This document shows positions 1 through 10,549 of a DNA stretch of 64,000 bases, in pieces. Each line of letters begins with the position of its first letter. Position 1 is the stretch's first letter. The translations under genes were made by a program, and so were the position numbers. Origin of the DNA: Siphonodentalium dalli (lineage: Eukaryota; Mollusca; Scaphopoda; Gadilida; Siphonodentaliidae); contig CP136063.1 of assembly GCA_032622095.1 (NCBI GenBank), forward strand, positions 13,867,814 through 13,931,813. Direction: 5' to 3'. A model generated the notes under the pieces. The model ran no database searches and had not been told where the DNA came from. It saw nothing but the letters and a program-made list of their open reading frames with translations.

Positions 1-105
1 TATATACCAAAAGATGACCTCATCGAAGCAATAATGAGATGCTCAAAAACCGATTCAAATCTGAAACGGGTGAAATCAGCTCTATTTGATGACACATTAA
101 AGTGA
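1..105 (+). CDS. C-terminal end of an unidentified ORF entering from the left
   Basis: The frame is open from base 1 to a TGA at 103-105, giving 34 codons with a coding-like mix (acidic and basic residues, a DDLIEAIMRC segment). It is cut by the window edge, so neither its start nor any domain can be judged. It may belong with the Cys-rich exon-like segment 200 bases downstream, but nothing links them directly. I do not recognise the family, and a chance open frame of this length is possible. Confidence 0.25.
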   Translation, partial: YIPKDDLIEAIMRCSKTDSNLKRVKSALFDDTLK

Positions 106-309
106 TAGTACTGTTATTTCTATATGAAATTATTCTCTCCCAGAATAATCGGATTGCCATGGTGGCGCGCGCACCAGCAAACCCAGGCTTTCATCGTAAA
201 TCGGTGTTTAGATATTGCAAGCATTGGTCGAAGGGTCAAGGGTCAGAAAGACCAGAATGCATCATCGATCTAAAAATAATGCTGACGGACACGCATTAAT
301 AATATAAAA

Positions 310-644
310 ATGGCGGAATGTTTAAAAAATAGATTTGGAAGCGATCCGGGGGCTGTTAATTGTTCATGCGGGAATCTATGCGCGTGGAGGAAGTCGGCCA
401 CGTCTCGTTCGTTGCGGACATCGTGTCCCTGTTTGGATGCGGGGACATTTTGCAGCAGAGGCTGCAAATGTGGAACAAGCAAAATGAGCTGTTACTGAGT
501 GTCAGAACCAGCCCAGGAAAATGAAGATTGGCAAGAACTTGAAGAAGAAAGGGTCGATTTTGTCGGCAGAACTTGGGTTGTCAAGTAGCGAAGACGATGC
601 CGATGGTGATAATGTCGAAGATGTCGTCGTGAAAAAAAAAAGAG
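310..644 (+). pseudogene. Cys-rich exon-like segment followed by an acidic tail
   Basis: From ATG 310 a 62-codon frame carries closely spaced cysteines (CSCGNLC, then CPCLDAGTFCSRGCKCG and a final SC), like the CXC-type cysteine clusters seen in many invertebrate transposon-associated and kinesin-tail-like proteins. It stops at 496-498. One frame over, the sequence continues with a basic stretch (about 520-560) and an acidic SSSEDDADGD stretch up to a splice-donor-like GAG|GTAAAA at 644/645. I read this as one exon with a frameshift near 495, so either a pseudogene or a sequencing indel. The function is unknown. The Cys spacing is seen directly; the exon reading is inference. Confidence 0.4.
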
Positions 645-1115
645 GTAAAAAATTGTATCACTCTTCGCTATAAAATTGAAATTGATATCCACACAAATTC
701 CAACAGGCAATATTAAAAAAAATAATTTAGGCCTTACTCTTGTCGTCTTGAAGTTGAAGGTCTCGTTATTCACCATTCAAATAGTACTAGCAGTATATAT
801 AGCATGTGCAGTGTTGCTGTTAGTACTAGTAGGCCTACCAAAAATAATAATAATACTGTAATATTTTTCATGACCATGATTGTGGAAAATTTTCCCAGAT
901 TGAATCAATTACAGGCCCAAATAATAGTACTAGTAGGGGTGGATTTTTTTTCCCCACATGAGTTTCCAAAAGTTATTCTCAGATGGGCTAGTTACTATCA
1001 ACGGAAAATCAAATATATAAGTTCTCTAATTGATTAACAGTATTTTATCTGCACAATACATGTAACTTTTTGTAAGTCCATAATTTTGAGGCGAAGTTGA
1101 TCGGAAGTGGGCAAC
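645..1115. other. AT-rich stretch without recognised feature
   Basis: Only short open frames occur. A phrase resembling AGTACTAGTAGG recurs at about 822 and 927. No gene, repeat family or RNA is recognised here. Confidence 0.5.
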
Positions 1116-2515
1116 TATGGGAGGCCCTTTTCACATTTATTATTTATTTGCGCTTAAGCGCAAATCATTTGCGCTTAAAAGCATAAAACAATTTGCCCTT
1201 AAGCACAAATCATTTGCACTAAAGCGCAAATATGTGTCTATCAATTTATTTGCTCTTAAAGCGCAAATCATTCAAGTTTGCGGTTAAGCGCAAATACCTA
1301 GCACTCCCTTACTTCCCTCTGATTGTGAATGATTGAGTCCATCTCATAGTAAATTATGATGGGCCCATAGTAATAGCCCCATACAGACTCGAAGTTGAAG
1401 AAAAAACATATATCCATGTCAGCATCTCTGTCCCTGGTGTCCCAGGAATTGGTGTCTCACTCCCAGAGCTCTAGTATATTTTATTAAAGGGATATCTCCT
1501 GCACAGATATATACCATTTCCATGGCCATAAAAAGGGAATTAAGGGTTACTACTATCTAACTTTAATACCCATAAATTAATAAAATTATTGGCATGACCT
1601 GGTGTATCAACTAGCAACACAAGAGGAGCATTTGGGCTAATTTTAACCTGTTTTAATTAGCCTGAGTACTCAACAGTCAACTGTGAGTGTGTGTTCAACA
1701 AGGATAATCCCTAATTACATATTATCAGCATCCATCTATCCAAAGAATTTATGTCTCCTTCCCGGAACTCTAGTAATTTTTTGTATGATGTTTTTTAATG
1801 TATTATTGCACAGATTTGGGCCCTTACTATGGTCATATACTATAGCATGCATGTGGTGTCACTGCATGAGGGCTTGCTTACCTCATATGGTTTACTTATT
1901 GACTTAAATCAGAGGAAATAACCCTATTTTCATATTATCAGCATCCCTGTCAAAAAAGATTGGTGTCTCATTCCTGGAGATTTGGTGTCTCAGTCCTCGA
2001 GCTCTAGTTCTTTTTATTGCACAAATCTATAGTATTGCCATGGTCATATAGTTCCACCGAGGGCTTGCTTCCCTCATATAGTGTGCCTGTATACTCGAAA
2101 ATTGAGGAAAATCAAAGTCGCCCCGACTAATACAGAATAACTAATATATACTGAAGATATTATAATGCTATCACGAGTCGCTCCAACTAAAACAGAAGGT
2201 GATACTATTGCGAGTCAGCCATTTTGATAAAGAAGTTGGGCTAGCTCCCTACCCATCCAAACCAATGAAACCAAGAGGTGATATGTCAATAGGAGTTAAT
2301 GCTAAGTTATGGAGAAACCTATTTATTCACCAGGGGTGTTTAGTTACCTATAACCATGAATTGCGCATAAGCGCAATGATTGCACTGAAGCGTAATTATT
2401 TGCGCTTAAGCGCAATTAATTGCACTTAAGCACAATTGATTATGCTCAAGTGTTAAGTGCAATTGATTGTGCTTTAAGCACAATTAATTATTAAATGTGA
2501 ATTTGGCCTCCCATA
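1116..2515. mobile_element. Non-autonomous element, TATGGGAGGCC termini, TTAAGC-word arrays (copy 1)
   Basis: It begins TATGGGAGGCCCTTTTCAC and ends with the reverse complement type (GTGAATTTGGCCTCCCATA), so it has terminal inverted repeats of about 24 bp. Just inside both ends (1,140-1,290 and 2,350-2,490) lie clusters of degenerate palindromic words of the form TTGCGCTTAAGCGCAA. The middle holds roughly 200-270-bp tandem units, recognisable by recurring phrases about GTGTCTCA, GCACAGAT and CCATGGTCATA. No ORF looks real. The same element is found inverted at 29.7-30.9 kb, and a shorter relative lies at 24.2 kb. No transposase is encoded, and the superfamily is not assigned. Confidence 0.6.
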
Positions 2516-3450
2516 CACTTAAGCATAAATCAAATTCCAGATCTCAAAACTCCTCTGGGGCTGAAATGATGGGCGGGGCAGGGGGGGGGGGGGGCTTTCA
2601 TATTTATTATTTATTTGCAAATATTTGCACTTAAGCATAAATCATTTGCACTCAAGTACAAATATGCGTCTAACAATTAAATACCAAACTTGCTCTCCCT
2701 TACTTCCCTCTGATTGTGACTGATTTGAGTCAATCTCATAGTATGTTATCATGGGCCCAAAGTAGTAGCCCCACACAGACTCAATAGTTGAAGAAAATTT
2801 TTGTCCCTGGTGTCCTAATAAGTGCCTCACTCCCAGCGCTGTAGTATATTTTATTAAAGGGACATCTCCTGCACAGATATATACCATTTCCATGGCCGTA
2901 AATAGGCAATTAGGGGTTACTGTGGGTTTGCTTCCCTAATATATGGTGTACTTAATTGACTTGAAATAGGGGGGAAAACCCCTATTTTCATAATATCAGC
3001 ATCCCTGTCCCCAAGAATTTGTGTCTCCATCCCTGAGATATAGTATTTTTATAAAAGAGACATATCCTGCACAGATCTATACCATTCCCATGGTCATAAA
3101 ACATCTTGGGGTTACTGGGGGATTGTTTCCATCATATGGTGGGTCTATATAAACTTTATTGATGTGTTTAGGCCTGTGCCATTTGAAATTAATTCATGGG
3201 GGAATCAATGTTTTGAGCTTAAGCGTAAATAAATAATAAATGTGAAAATGCTTGAGGAATGAGGGTAAATAAAATATGCTTAAGTGTAGATCAATTACCT
3301 AAATGTAAATTAGTTAATCTTATACATAAATAATTACACTCCCATAGAGATCCCCTCAAGCTGAAATTGATGCAACCACATATATTGTCTGCATACCAGT
3401 AGAATCTTTCAATGGCAGATATTATATACCGGGGGGGGGGGGGGGGGGGG
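2516..3450. mobile_element. Partial second copy of the TTAAGC-word element, with two poly-G runs
   Basis: From about 2,590 (CTTTCATATTTATTATTTATTTGC, compare 1,130) the sequence again shows TTAAGC words and two of the internal tandem units (about 2,800-2,990 and 2,990-3,160). It fades near 3,250 with another AATAAATGTGAAAA-type end and further TTAAGC words to about 3,330. Uninterrupted G runs of 14 bases (2,581-2,594) and 20 bases (3,431-3,450) bracket it. It is probably a degraded copy of the 1,116-2,515 element; its boundaries are approximate. Confidence 0.45.
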
Positions 3451-4491
3451 CCTTAGTGCAGCGGAGATGACATTAATCTATGTCTTTTTGCATATGGGAC
3501 GGTGGGGTGAAAAAATTCCTTCACCACACTATTACAAAAGAACCTTCCAGAAACGTAAAACTTAAATATATAAACCTGTCTTGATGTCGCTAATGCATAG
3601 ATCATTGTGTGAATGGAAAATGAGCGAGCAACTGACATTAAATGTCACTATCAACGGATAGAAAGTATCTGACTATAAATGGGTAAAAAATATCTGTCAT
3701 CAGTGCATCAAGCCAATCAGTGAATTATTTGCTTCTCTATCAACTAAGATGATCTCTGGCAAGACCTAAAGTATCCAAGTCTGATAGAGTGATGTGACTA
3801 TGTTTATTTCCATCAAAACAGCTTCTGAAACAGGTTAAACTGTTATCTGAACTAAATGAGATAGATCATTCCCAGTCATATGAGTAATATCAGTACAGCT
3901 TTATTCAGTTTTGAACAATATTTAGTGAAATTTGGGAGGTGGGTGTAAACAAATTGGGAGTAAAAAACATATTGGTTTTGCAGGTTTGGTGGTGAATCAC
4001 AGGATCACTGGTGATTGGTCCCCGAAAATGCCAGATGCAAAAAAAATTCATTCCTTCCTGCAAATTTTTGACTACCCCCATCCCCCTGCTCCACCTACAA
4101 TCTTGGCATCAGCCTATACCATTATACCTGAGGTAACATAGCCGAAGAACCCAATCATGCTTCAGGATAAGCTAATTTATTGTGCTGCATAAATCATATA
4201 TGCTAAGCATAGTCAGTTAATAAATGTTAACACATCCTCCAATAAAGGGGTTTCAGTTTTTAATTTTCCAACAATTGGAAAGATATAGGTACCAGTTGAA
4301 AAAAAATTCAAGAGTATATGCAAAGTTAATGCACATTTACTGATATAAGCTAATTATGATAAAACAATTCAATTAAGCTTTAAGCATAAATATATTGCTC
4401 TGAAGTATCATTGTATTTACGGTAAAATAATAATTCAGTTACCCTTAAGTTGGCCTTAACCACCATTGTTTGTTTTACCTCTCTCACCTTG
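3451..4491. other. No recognised feature
   Basis: Small ORFs only (for example 3,932-4,141, rich in Pro and Ile, with no family resemblance). Nothing is supported in this stretch. Confidence 0.5.
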
Positions 4492-4765
4492 GATAAAATG
4501 GTATGACATAAATGGTATCAGTGTGTGGAGCCTTCCCCTATTAGTTGACTCAAAGACTGAGATACTACTATGTCAAAGGTTTCAACTTGAGCGGAATTCT
4601 GAAAGAGCACGTCTGAACTATGTGTGAGTGAATTGTGCTTCAGTCTAATTCATGAGAATGGATTACTCTTATTAAGCGAACCATTATTTCGCTTAAGACA
4701 GCCAAGGGTATAATAAGTGACGGCATTGCCCACACTAGATACCATTTATGTCATACCATTTTATC
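4492..4765. mobile_element. MITE with perfect 28-bp terminal inverted repeats
   Basis: The left end 4,492-4,519 (GATAAAATGGTATGACATAA...) is exactly reverse-complemented at 4,738-4,765, and similarity continues for several bases inward. The 274-bp interior has no ORF. This is a snap-back MITE of unassigned family; no clear target-site duplication was seen. Confidence 0.6.
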
Positions 4766-5774
4766 AGCTAATACTGGTAAATGTGAATTCGGGTCCCACA
4801 TACTCTAGGAATACACACACCGCTGCACACTGTGGGTCAAATATAGACAAATTTTGACAAAAATCAGCTCAAATAAGGTTGAAAACAGACATTTCTCTAA
4901 TATCAGTCATGTGACAAATGTTCAGGTTGCTACATGTACCAATTATTATTGTTGCAACACATGCCGAAATAAATTTATGAACTAAAAAGATCTTAAATCA
5001 GTTTGAAAATAAGCATAAGTCTAGTAGATCTGAAATGGCTGAAACCCAAACATGGCTGATGAATCTTAAATACATGAAAATATTTAGGGTTATGTTAATT
5101 AGCCTTGATAATAGTGCAAGGTTACCTCTAAAGTGCACATAATTTATCTGATCATTGTGCGAGTATAAACAAAAGTTTAACTTTTTTCAACATATAATGA
5201 ATTTCCCTTTCAAAATATAGTCCATTTATCAATGTATATGGATTTCTATGTGTTTTTTCCCTTTCAAATTTCATGTGAACTCTATTATTCTGATTTATAT
5301 GCAACTGCATGGATGCACTGGAAGCCCTTGTGGCAGATATTTTTGTATCTGTATTTCTGGCATGGGGGATGTCCTAGGCATTGATTGAACCATAATTTGT
5401 GTGAATAAATGGTTGCTATGGCTCCCTAATGTTCTCGTCTTGTGGGTAGAGTTTGAAAAATCTTCAAAAATGAGGTCCTGTCCCATCATGTATGGTCATG
5501 GAATGGTGCACTGGACCTAAATCATGAATATGTTAGATTAACACAACTGATAGTTGTTTTAAATACTACTTCCTGGTCACAAATGCTTGAAACATATGTT
5601 TTGTGCCCATGCTTTAAACCAGCAAGGACCATGACTGGTAAATATAATGTTTAATTAGGTGAATAGCTATTGGACTCACAGAGAGTGATAATTTGATGGA
5701 TTTCACAAGTCGCAGTATCAGCATAATAAGTTGTGAACTTGTGAGGCAGATGTTGGGTTAAATTAGTCAAGTTA
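4766..5774. other. No recognised feature
   Basis: AT-rich sequence with short chance ORFs on both strands. No repeat or gene is recognised. Confidence 0.5.
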
Positions 5775-5886
5775 TACAGTAATGCCCTAAGTAATCGACC
5801 TCTTAACCAAAGCAGAAGTATGGGTAACATTTCAGGATTTAGTCATGTGGCTTGTTGCCATTCATCAGAAAGCTCTCCCCGAGATT
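5775..5886 (+). mobile_element. Half copy of the CAGTAATGC palindromic MITE
   Basis: It starts at a TA (5,775-5,776) with CAGTAATGCCCTAA and follows one arm of the snap-back MITE seen at 24.7, 25.4 and 28.1 kb, through the phrases TTAACCAAAGCAGAA and TTCAGGATTTAGTC, to the arm centre (AAGCTCTCC). The complementary second arm is absent, so this is a solo arm. Confidence 0.6.
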
Positions 5887-6349
5887 CACTACCTTTATAC
5901 ATTTCTATTTTCAGACTATATTAATGATGGAGAACGAGAGATGTGATTAACTCATCAGGACAAATCATTAGAATGTAATAATGTGAGTACCATAATGATA
6001 AGCATAAATGATTATTGTATTTTGCATGCAGATCTTTAGTAACATCAACAATCAGCACTGACTGGTACAATGTACATGTAGCTGTATATGTAGCCATAAA
6101 TCAATGACTTTTGGGATAAAAACATATTTCTATATAATCTACTTTTGTTGATATATTAAAGAGATTAAACTACTAACTAATACCAATATTAGTGATAATG
6201 ACTTTTTGGTGAAAAAATTTGACTTTTTTATATTAATCCCAGAGACTACAATTATCTGCTGAAGTAAATATATATGATGTGGTATATAGACTGTTTTAAC
6301 TTTTGTCACATTCTCAGGGTCAAAGTATCCTGTCAGATTATAGAATATA
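5887..6349. other. No recognised feature
   Basis: AT-rich sequence. No ORF of interest and no recognised repeat. Confidence 0.45.
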
Positions 6350-6660
6350 TTCTTCAGTCATATTTAAATTTGTGCAGTACATTGTACTATTTTTCGCTAG
6401 TGTGCATTTATTATTCACATGTGTATAGCTAAATCATGGTTAGATATTTTAAGTTGAATTTCTTCTAAAATATAAATATATATATTCCAGACTGAAGGAA
6501 TTTTTGTCAAGATGATCTTTAATATGCACAAGTGTTTTCAGCGATAATGAAGAACTGAAATTGTCATCATATACAAAAATATTTGTAAGTTTAGAAGTCG
6601 CTCAGAATTTAAAATAGAGCGAAACATAGTACTGCACAAATTCAAATATGAGTAAGGTAT
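6350..6660. mobile_element. Inverted-repeat element (about 310 bp)
   Basis: The left arm near 6,358-6,397 (CATATTTAAATTTGTGCAGT, then TTTCGCT) is matched by the reverse complement at 6,611-6,652, with a few mismatches. The interior of about 210 bp is non-coding. This is MITE-like architecture; the family and duplication are not determined. Confidence 0.5.
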
Positions 6661-7775
6661 ACAATTGATATACAGGGGATCCTAGTAGTTCAGTCAGTAT
6701 TGGGCATGAATAAGGAATCAGAATTCCTAAATGAAAAGATGTGTACTAGTATTTAAATATCGTACATGTATATGGTACATGTATATTTATTCCAAAAATA
6801 TATAGCATATTTAATTTGTAGTAGACAATTATATCATCTCAGCCATAGAGCTTTCTCTTCCAGAATCATTCCGATAACCAAGATGGACACAGTTTAAATT
6901 GAAAAGCACAGTATGACATCATTTGAACTAACATTGCTTGATCTGCATGTTAATCAGGAATGAGATTTTCTTCATGGCATTGCTGAGAAAGTGCATCGAA
7001 CATAGCAATATATCTTTTTCAATATCATTGTCATTATTGTGTTGCTTCACAAAACTGCTGGTAACATTGTAAGAATGTAATGATTGTACATGTGGCAATT
7101 CGCTAAATTCAAGTGTGTTTAATGAACTGCAGTTGTGCAATTACTTGGAGTCTTGTCCTTCCAGCCATATCTACATCTCTCTCTCCATTAGAACCTATAA
7201 TAGAACGATAATAATATTTTATGTTATAGAAACCAACATCACTATATAAAGGAGACTGGTGCTGCCTAACTCATGGAGTGTGTGACTCACTGGAATTGGC
7301 ATCAAGTTTTGGATAGCAGATCTTGAATGTTAGTAACCAGAAAAAGTGAATAGTTTCAGTCGAGGCCAACAAACAGTGCAAAAGACAATAACTTTCAGTT
7401 TAGTTTAATTGTTATTCTCATTAAAATTATAAAATAACAATTCTTGTAATATCAATCCACCAGCAATGTTATATATTAAGGTTGGCAAAATTGTAAAGTT
7501 TGATGTCTAATCTAATTATCTATACTGGCCCTCAGACAATTTTTTTTACAACAGACATTTTATGAAACTTGTTTTGATAACATGATTATATAAGTGCAGT
7601 TATCATCAAAACATGAAAGAAACATATATGCTGTCTCATATATTCATTCCTAGATATTGAATCAAATAAAATACATGTGCCACTGCCAAATAAATTGTGT
7701 TCTAAACATCGTAATATTTTTGTCCCACAATATATATTTCTAGTGACGGAAATGTCTGTTGAGTGGTGCCTTTTA
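6661..7775. other. No recognised feature
   Basis: A 70-codon minus-strand ORF (6,928-7,140) has no recognisable domain. The rest is AT-rich single-copy-looking sequence. Confidence 0.45.
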
Positions 7776-7779
7776 ACTT

Positions 7780-7949
7780 CTTAACCAAAGCAGAATTATG
7801 GGTAACTTTTCAGGATTTAGTCGGAAATATGGCTTGTTGCCATTCATCGGAAAGCTCTCCCGAGAGCCATATTTCCGACTAAATCCTGAAAAGTTACCCA
7901 TAATTCTGCTTTGGTTAAGAGGTCGATTACTGAGGGCATTACTGTATGT
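7780..7949. mobile_element. CAGTAATGC palindromic MITE with damaged left end
   Basis: Two long complementary arms meet at about 7,860 (AAGCTCTCCCGAGAGC region). The right arm ends GGGCATTACTGTA at about 7,949. The left arm keeps its inner part from CTTAACCAAAGCAGAATTAT but has lost the terminal CAGTAATGC segment. The ORFs drawn over it are palindrome artefacts. Confidence 0.65.
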
Positions 7950-8440
7950 CTATTATTCATTTGGAGGGAATTCAGGATATACCAACAGATAGAAAATATC
8001 CTAAGGGAACTACTTGTCACTGAGTATTTAGTAAAGAACCTTTGACAAGCTAAGATGTAGATATAAACTACATCAGTTATAACAAAAAAATGTTTCAAAT
8101 GTCCGCTCTCAGAATTATAATGTACATGTATGTACCTGTCAATATTCTAGTGGTGCAATCCTCAAACCATGCTGACACCCATCGGTCTCAATCATTCTTT
8201 CATTCCTTCTATTCATATTCTGTGCTTGGACTGGGCTACAAGTGCATGAACAACTGATCTGAAATATAAGAAAAGTTTATTTAATTTTTGGTTTAACATG
8301 AAACGGCATACATTTTTAAATACTTTTCTGTCAGAAAAGAATATCTATAACATCATTGGAATATTGAATAAAGAATGTGCATCATATATGATGACATATG
8401 ACATGGTGTGAGATGTGCTGCAATTGGTTTGGAATAAAAA
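7950..8440. other. No recognised feature
   Basis: Short ORFs only; no repeat recognised. Confidence 0.4.
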
Positions 8441-10300
8441 TTCATTTTGTCCATTTTGAGTTTTTGACCATCAGCCATGATTTTGGCCGAATAACCAAAA
8501 AATGACTCGATCTCATCCATGACAAATTTCACAATGATCTGACAAAAGATGCGACCTGTAACCCTGGTCAAAGGATTTAGTCATGCAAAGAGTAAAATCC
8601 AAGATGGCTGCCAGCGGCCATGATTTTTGGCCGACCGACCCCACTAATGTAGCTGAATGACCCCAAAATTACTCATTCCCCATCTCCATGTCAATATTAA
8701 CATCCGTGACAAATTTCATGATGATCCAAACAAAGCTACGACCTGTAGGCTGTGCCAGAGAATTTAGTCATGCAAACAGTAAAATCTAAGATGGCTGCCA
8801 GTGGCCATTTTTTTGGCCGAATGACCCCAAAGTTACTCGTTCGTATCTACATGTCATTGTTAACATCCGTGACAAATTTCATGATAATCAGAAGAACAGT
8901 ACGACCTGTAGCCCGTGCTAATGGATTGAATATTGAAATCCAAGATGGTCGCTGGCGGCCATGTTTTTTTTCTTCAGAATGACCCCAAAATGAACGGTTC
9001 TGGTCTAAATGTTGATATCAACAGCTATGTCAAATTTCATAATGATCCGACCACAAGTAGCACCTGTAGCCTGTATTGTTGACGAATCACACACACACAT
9101 ACGCACACACAGACGACAAAGCCATGGCAATAGCTCAAACTTTACAAAGTAAGGCCAAAAAAAAAAAAGGTTTTGGTTCTCAGGCACCGCCGCATTGAAT
9201 AAAAAGGGCCGCATTAGGCCTTTTTATTGCAATGCCCGATGTTACGACAAAAAAACTAACAAAAACAAAAATTTGAAAAAAAAAAAAAAAAAAAAAAATT
9301 TTGGGGGGGATTTAATCAACATGTCCATAGCAGATATGTGTTGAATATTAGTGTGCATTTGAGCTCTAACATGTAATGTGTTAAAAAGTGACTTGCAGGC
9401 TTACAACATAAAGTAGATGACTACAATTAAGAAAATGATTAGCTGATCCTCATGCTCTTCTTACAATTAGTCATTGTGAACAACTTACACTAATTGTAAC
9501 TTTATACAATTGAAAGGCACAGGACTAAATTCAGGATCACATATTAGAATGGGGAGTTATCAGTTTTTAGACAACAATAACAGTAGTTAATGTCAGGGGC
9601 ATTATATATTGTTAGGTAATCCCAGTCATACACTGGTAGTACAATGTCATTTTTATATAAGACTAAATGAGTTTATATGCATAACAGTTCCCTCTACCTT
9701 TCTGGTTATTACTAGACAGAGGAAGGTATCTTTGTCCATGCTTACTATGCGCAGAAAAAAATAAAAAATAAAAATAAAACCCTCCCTCCCTCATTGATTT
9801 GAAAAAAAAAATTGCCCGAGAACCAAAACACTTTTTTTTTTTGGCCTAAAGTTCAGCTAATAAAACAAATGGTTGGGTTAGTCTTAACTAACATATATGT
9901 GAGCCAGAGAGGCCCATTTCACATTTATTCTTCAGGGCGAAAACTATACCTGTGTTTCTGGTAATAAACGGTCATTGAAAAATATGGGTGGGAAGGTGGT
10001 GTTTTCATTTTTAGCTCAACTTTACTTTGTAAAGTTTTAGCTATTGCCATGGCTTGGTATCGTCGTCCGTGTGTGTGTGTTTGTGTGTGACTCGTCAACA
10101 ATTTCCTCTAGCACGGGCTACAGGTCGTACCTTTGGTCATTATAAAATTGGATCATTATAAAATTTGTCATAGCTGTTGGCATTGACATGTAGATGGGAA
10201 CGAGTCATTTTGGGGTCATTCGGCAAAAAACATGGCCACCAGCAGCCATCTTGGATTTTACTCTTTGCATGACTAAATCCTTTGGCACGGGCTACAGGTC
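8440..10300. repeat. Inverted repeat complex with tandem ~150-190-bp units
   Basis: The left side holds about three and a half degenerate direct units. They are recognised by AAGATGGCTGCCAG-like words at about 8,600, 8,788 and 8,940, with GACAAATTTCA and ACCTGTAG phrases between them. The right side (10,010-10,300) carries the same unit in the opposite orientation. Inside these, GCCATGGCAATAGCT/AAACTTTACAAAGTAA (9,118-9,155) pairs with 10,018-10,062, and a GGCC-A(n)-GGTTTTGGTTCTC block (about 9,155-9,182) pairs with 9,812-9,846. Between lie poly-A and CT-rich tracts. This is a foldback-like structure about 1.8 kb across with no transposase. Confidence 0.6.
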
Positions 10301-10549
10301 GTAACCCTTTTATGACTGCATGGAGCCATGCTGGTTCAGCATTAATGATCCTGTGCCAGTGCATTCTATTATATATGGAGCCTCGAATATATAAGAGAAT
10401 GCACTGGCTTACAAGGTCAAGGTAAATATTGTTAAGCCAATGAATTCTCTTAAATATAAGAGAATGCATTAATTCTCTTAAATATAAGAGAATGCATTGG
10501 AACAGGGTTTTCACAAAATTTCAAGAAGATGCAGTCATGAAAGGGTTAA
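10301..10549. mobile_element. TTAA MITE family C with degenerate paired hairpins
   Basis: The left end CCCTTTTATGACTGCATG (from 10,305, preceded by GTAA, a mutated TTAA) pairs with GATGCAGTCATGAAAGGG followed by TTAA at 10,546-10,549. Inside are two degenerate copies of the GCCAATGCATTCTC hairpin (about 10,343-10,412 and 10,436-10,501). TTAA plus CCCTTT termini suggest a piggyBac-type element. The sub-terminal sequence differs from families A and B in this window, although the hairpins are shared. Confidence 0.6.

Noticed and set aside
7798-8098. ORFs across the CAGTAATGC MITEs (also at 24.6-24.9 and 28.2-28.5 kb)
   Set aside because: Open frames are produced by palindromic arms read through on both strands.
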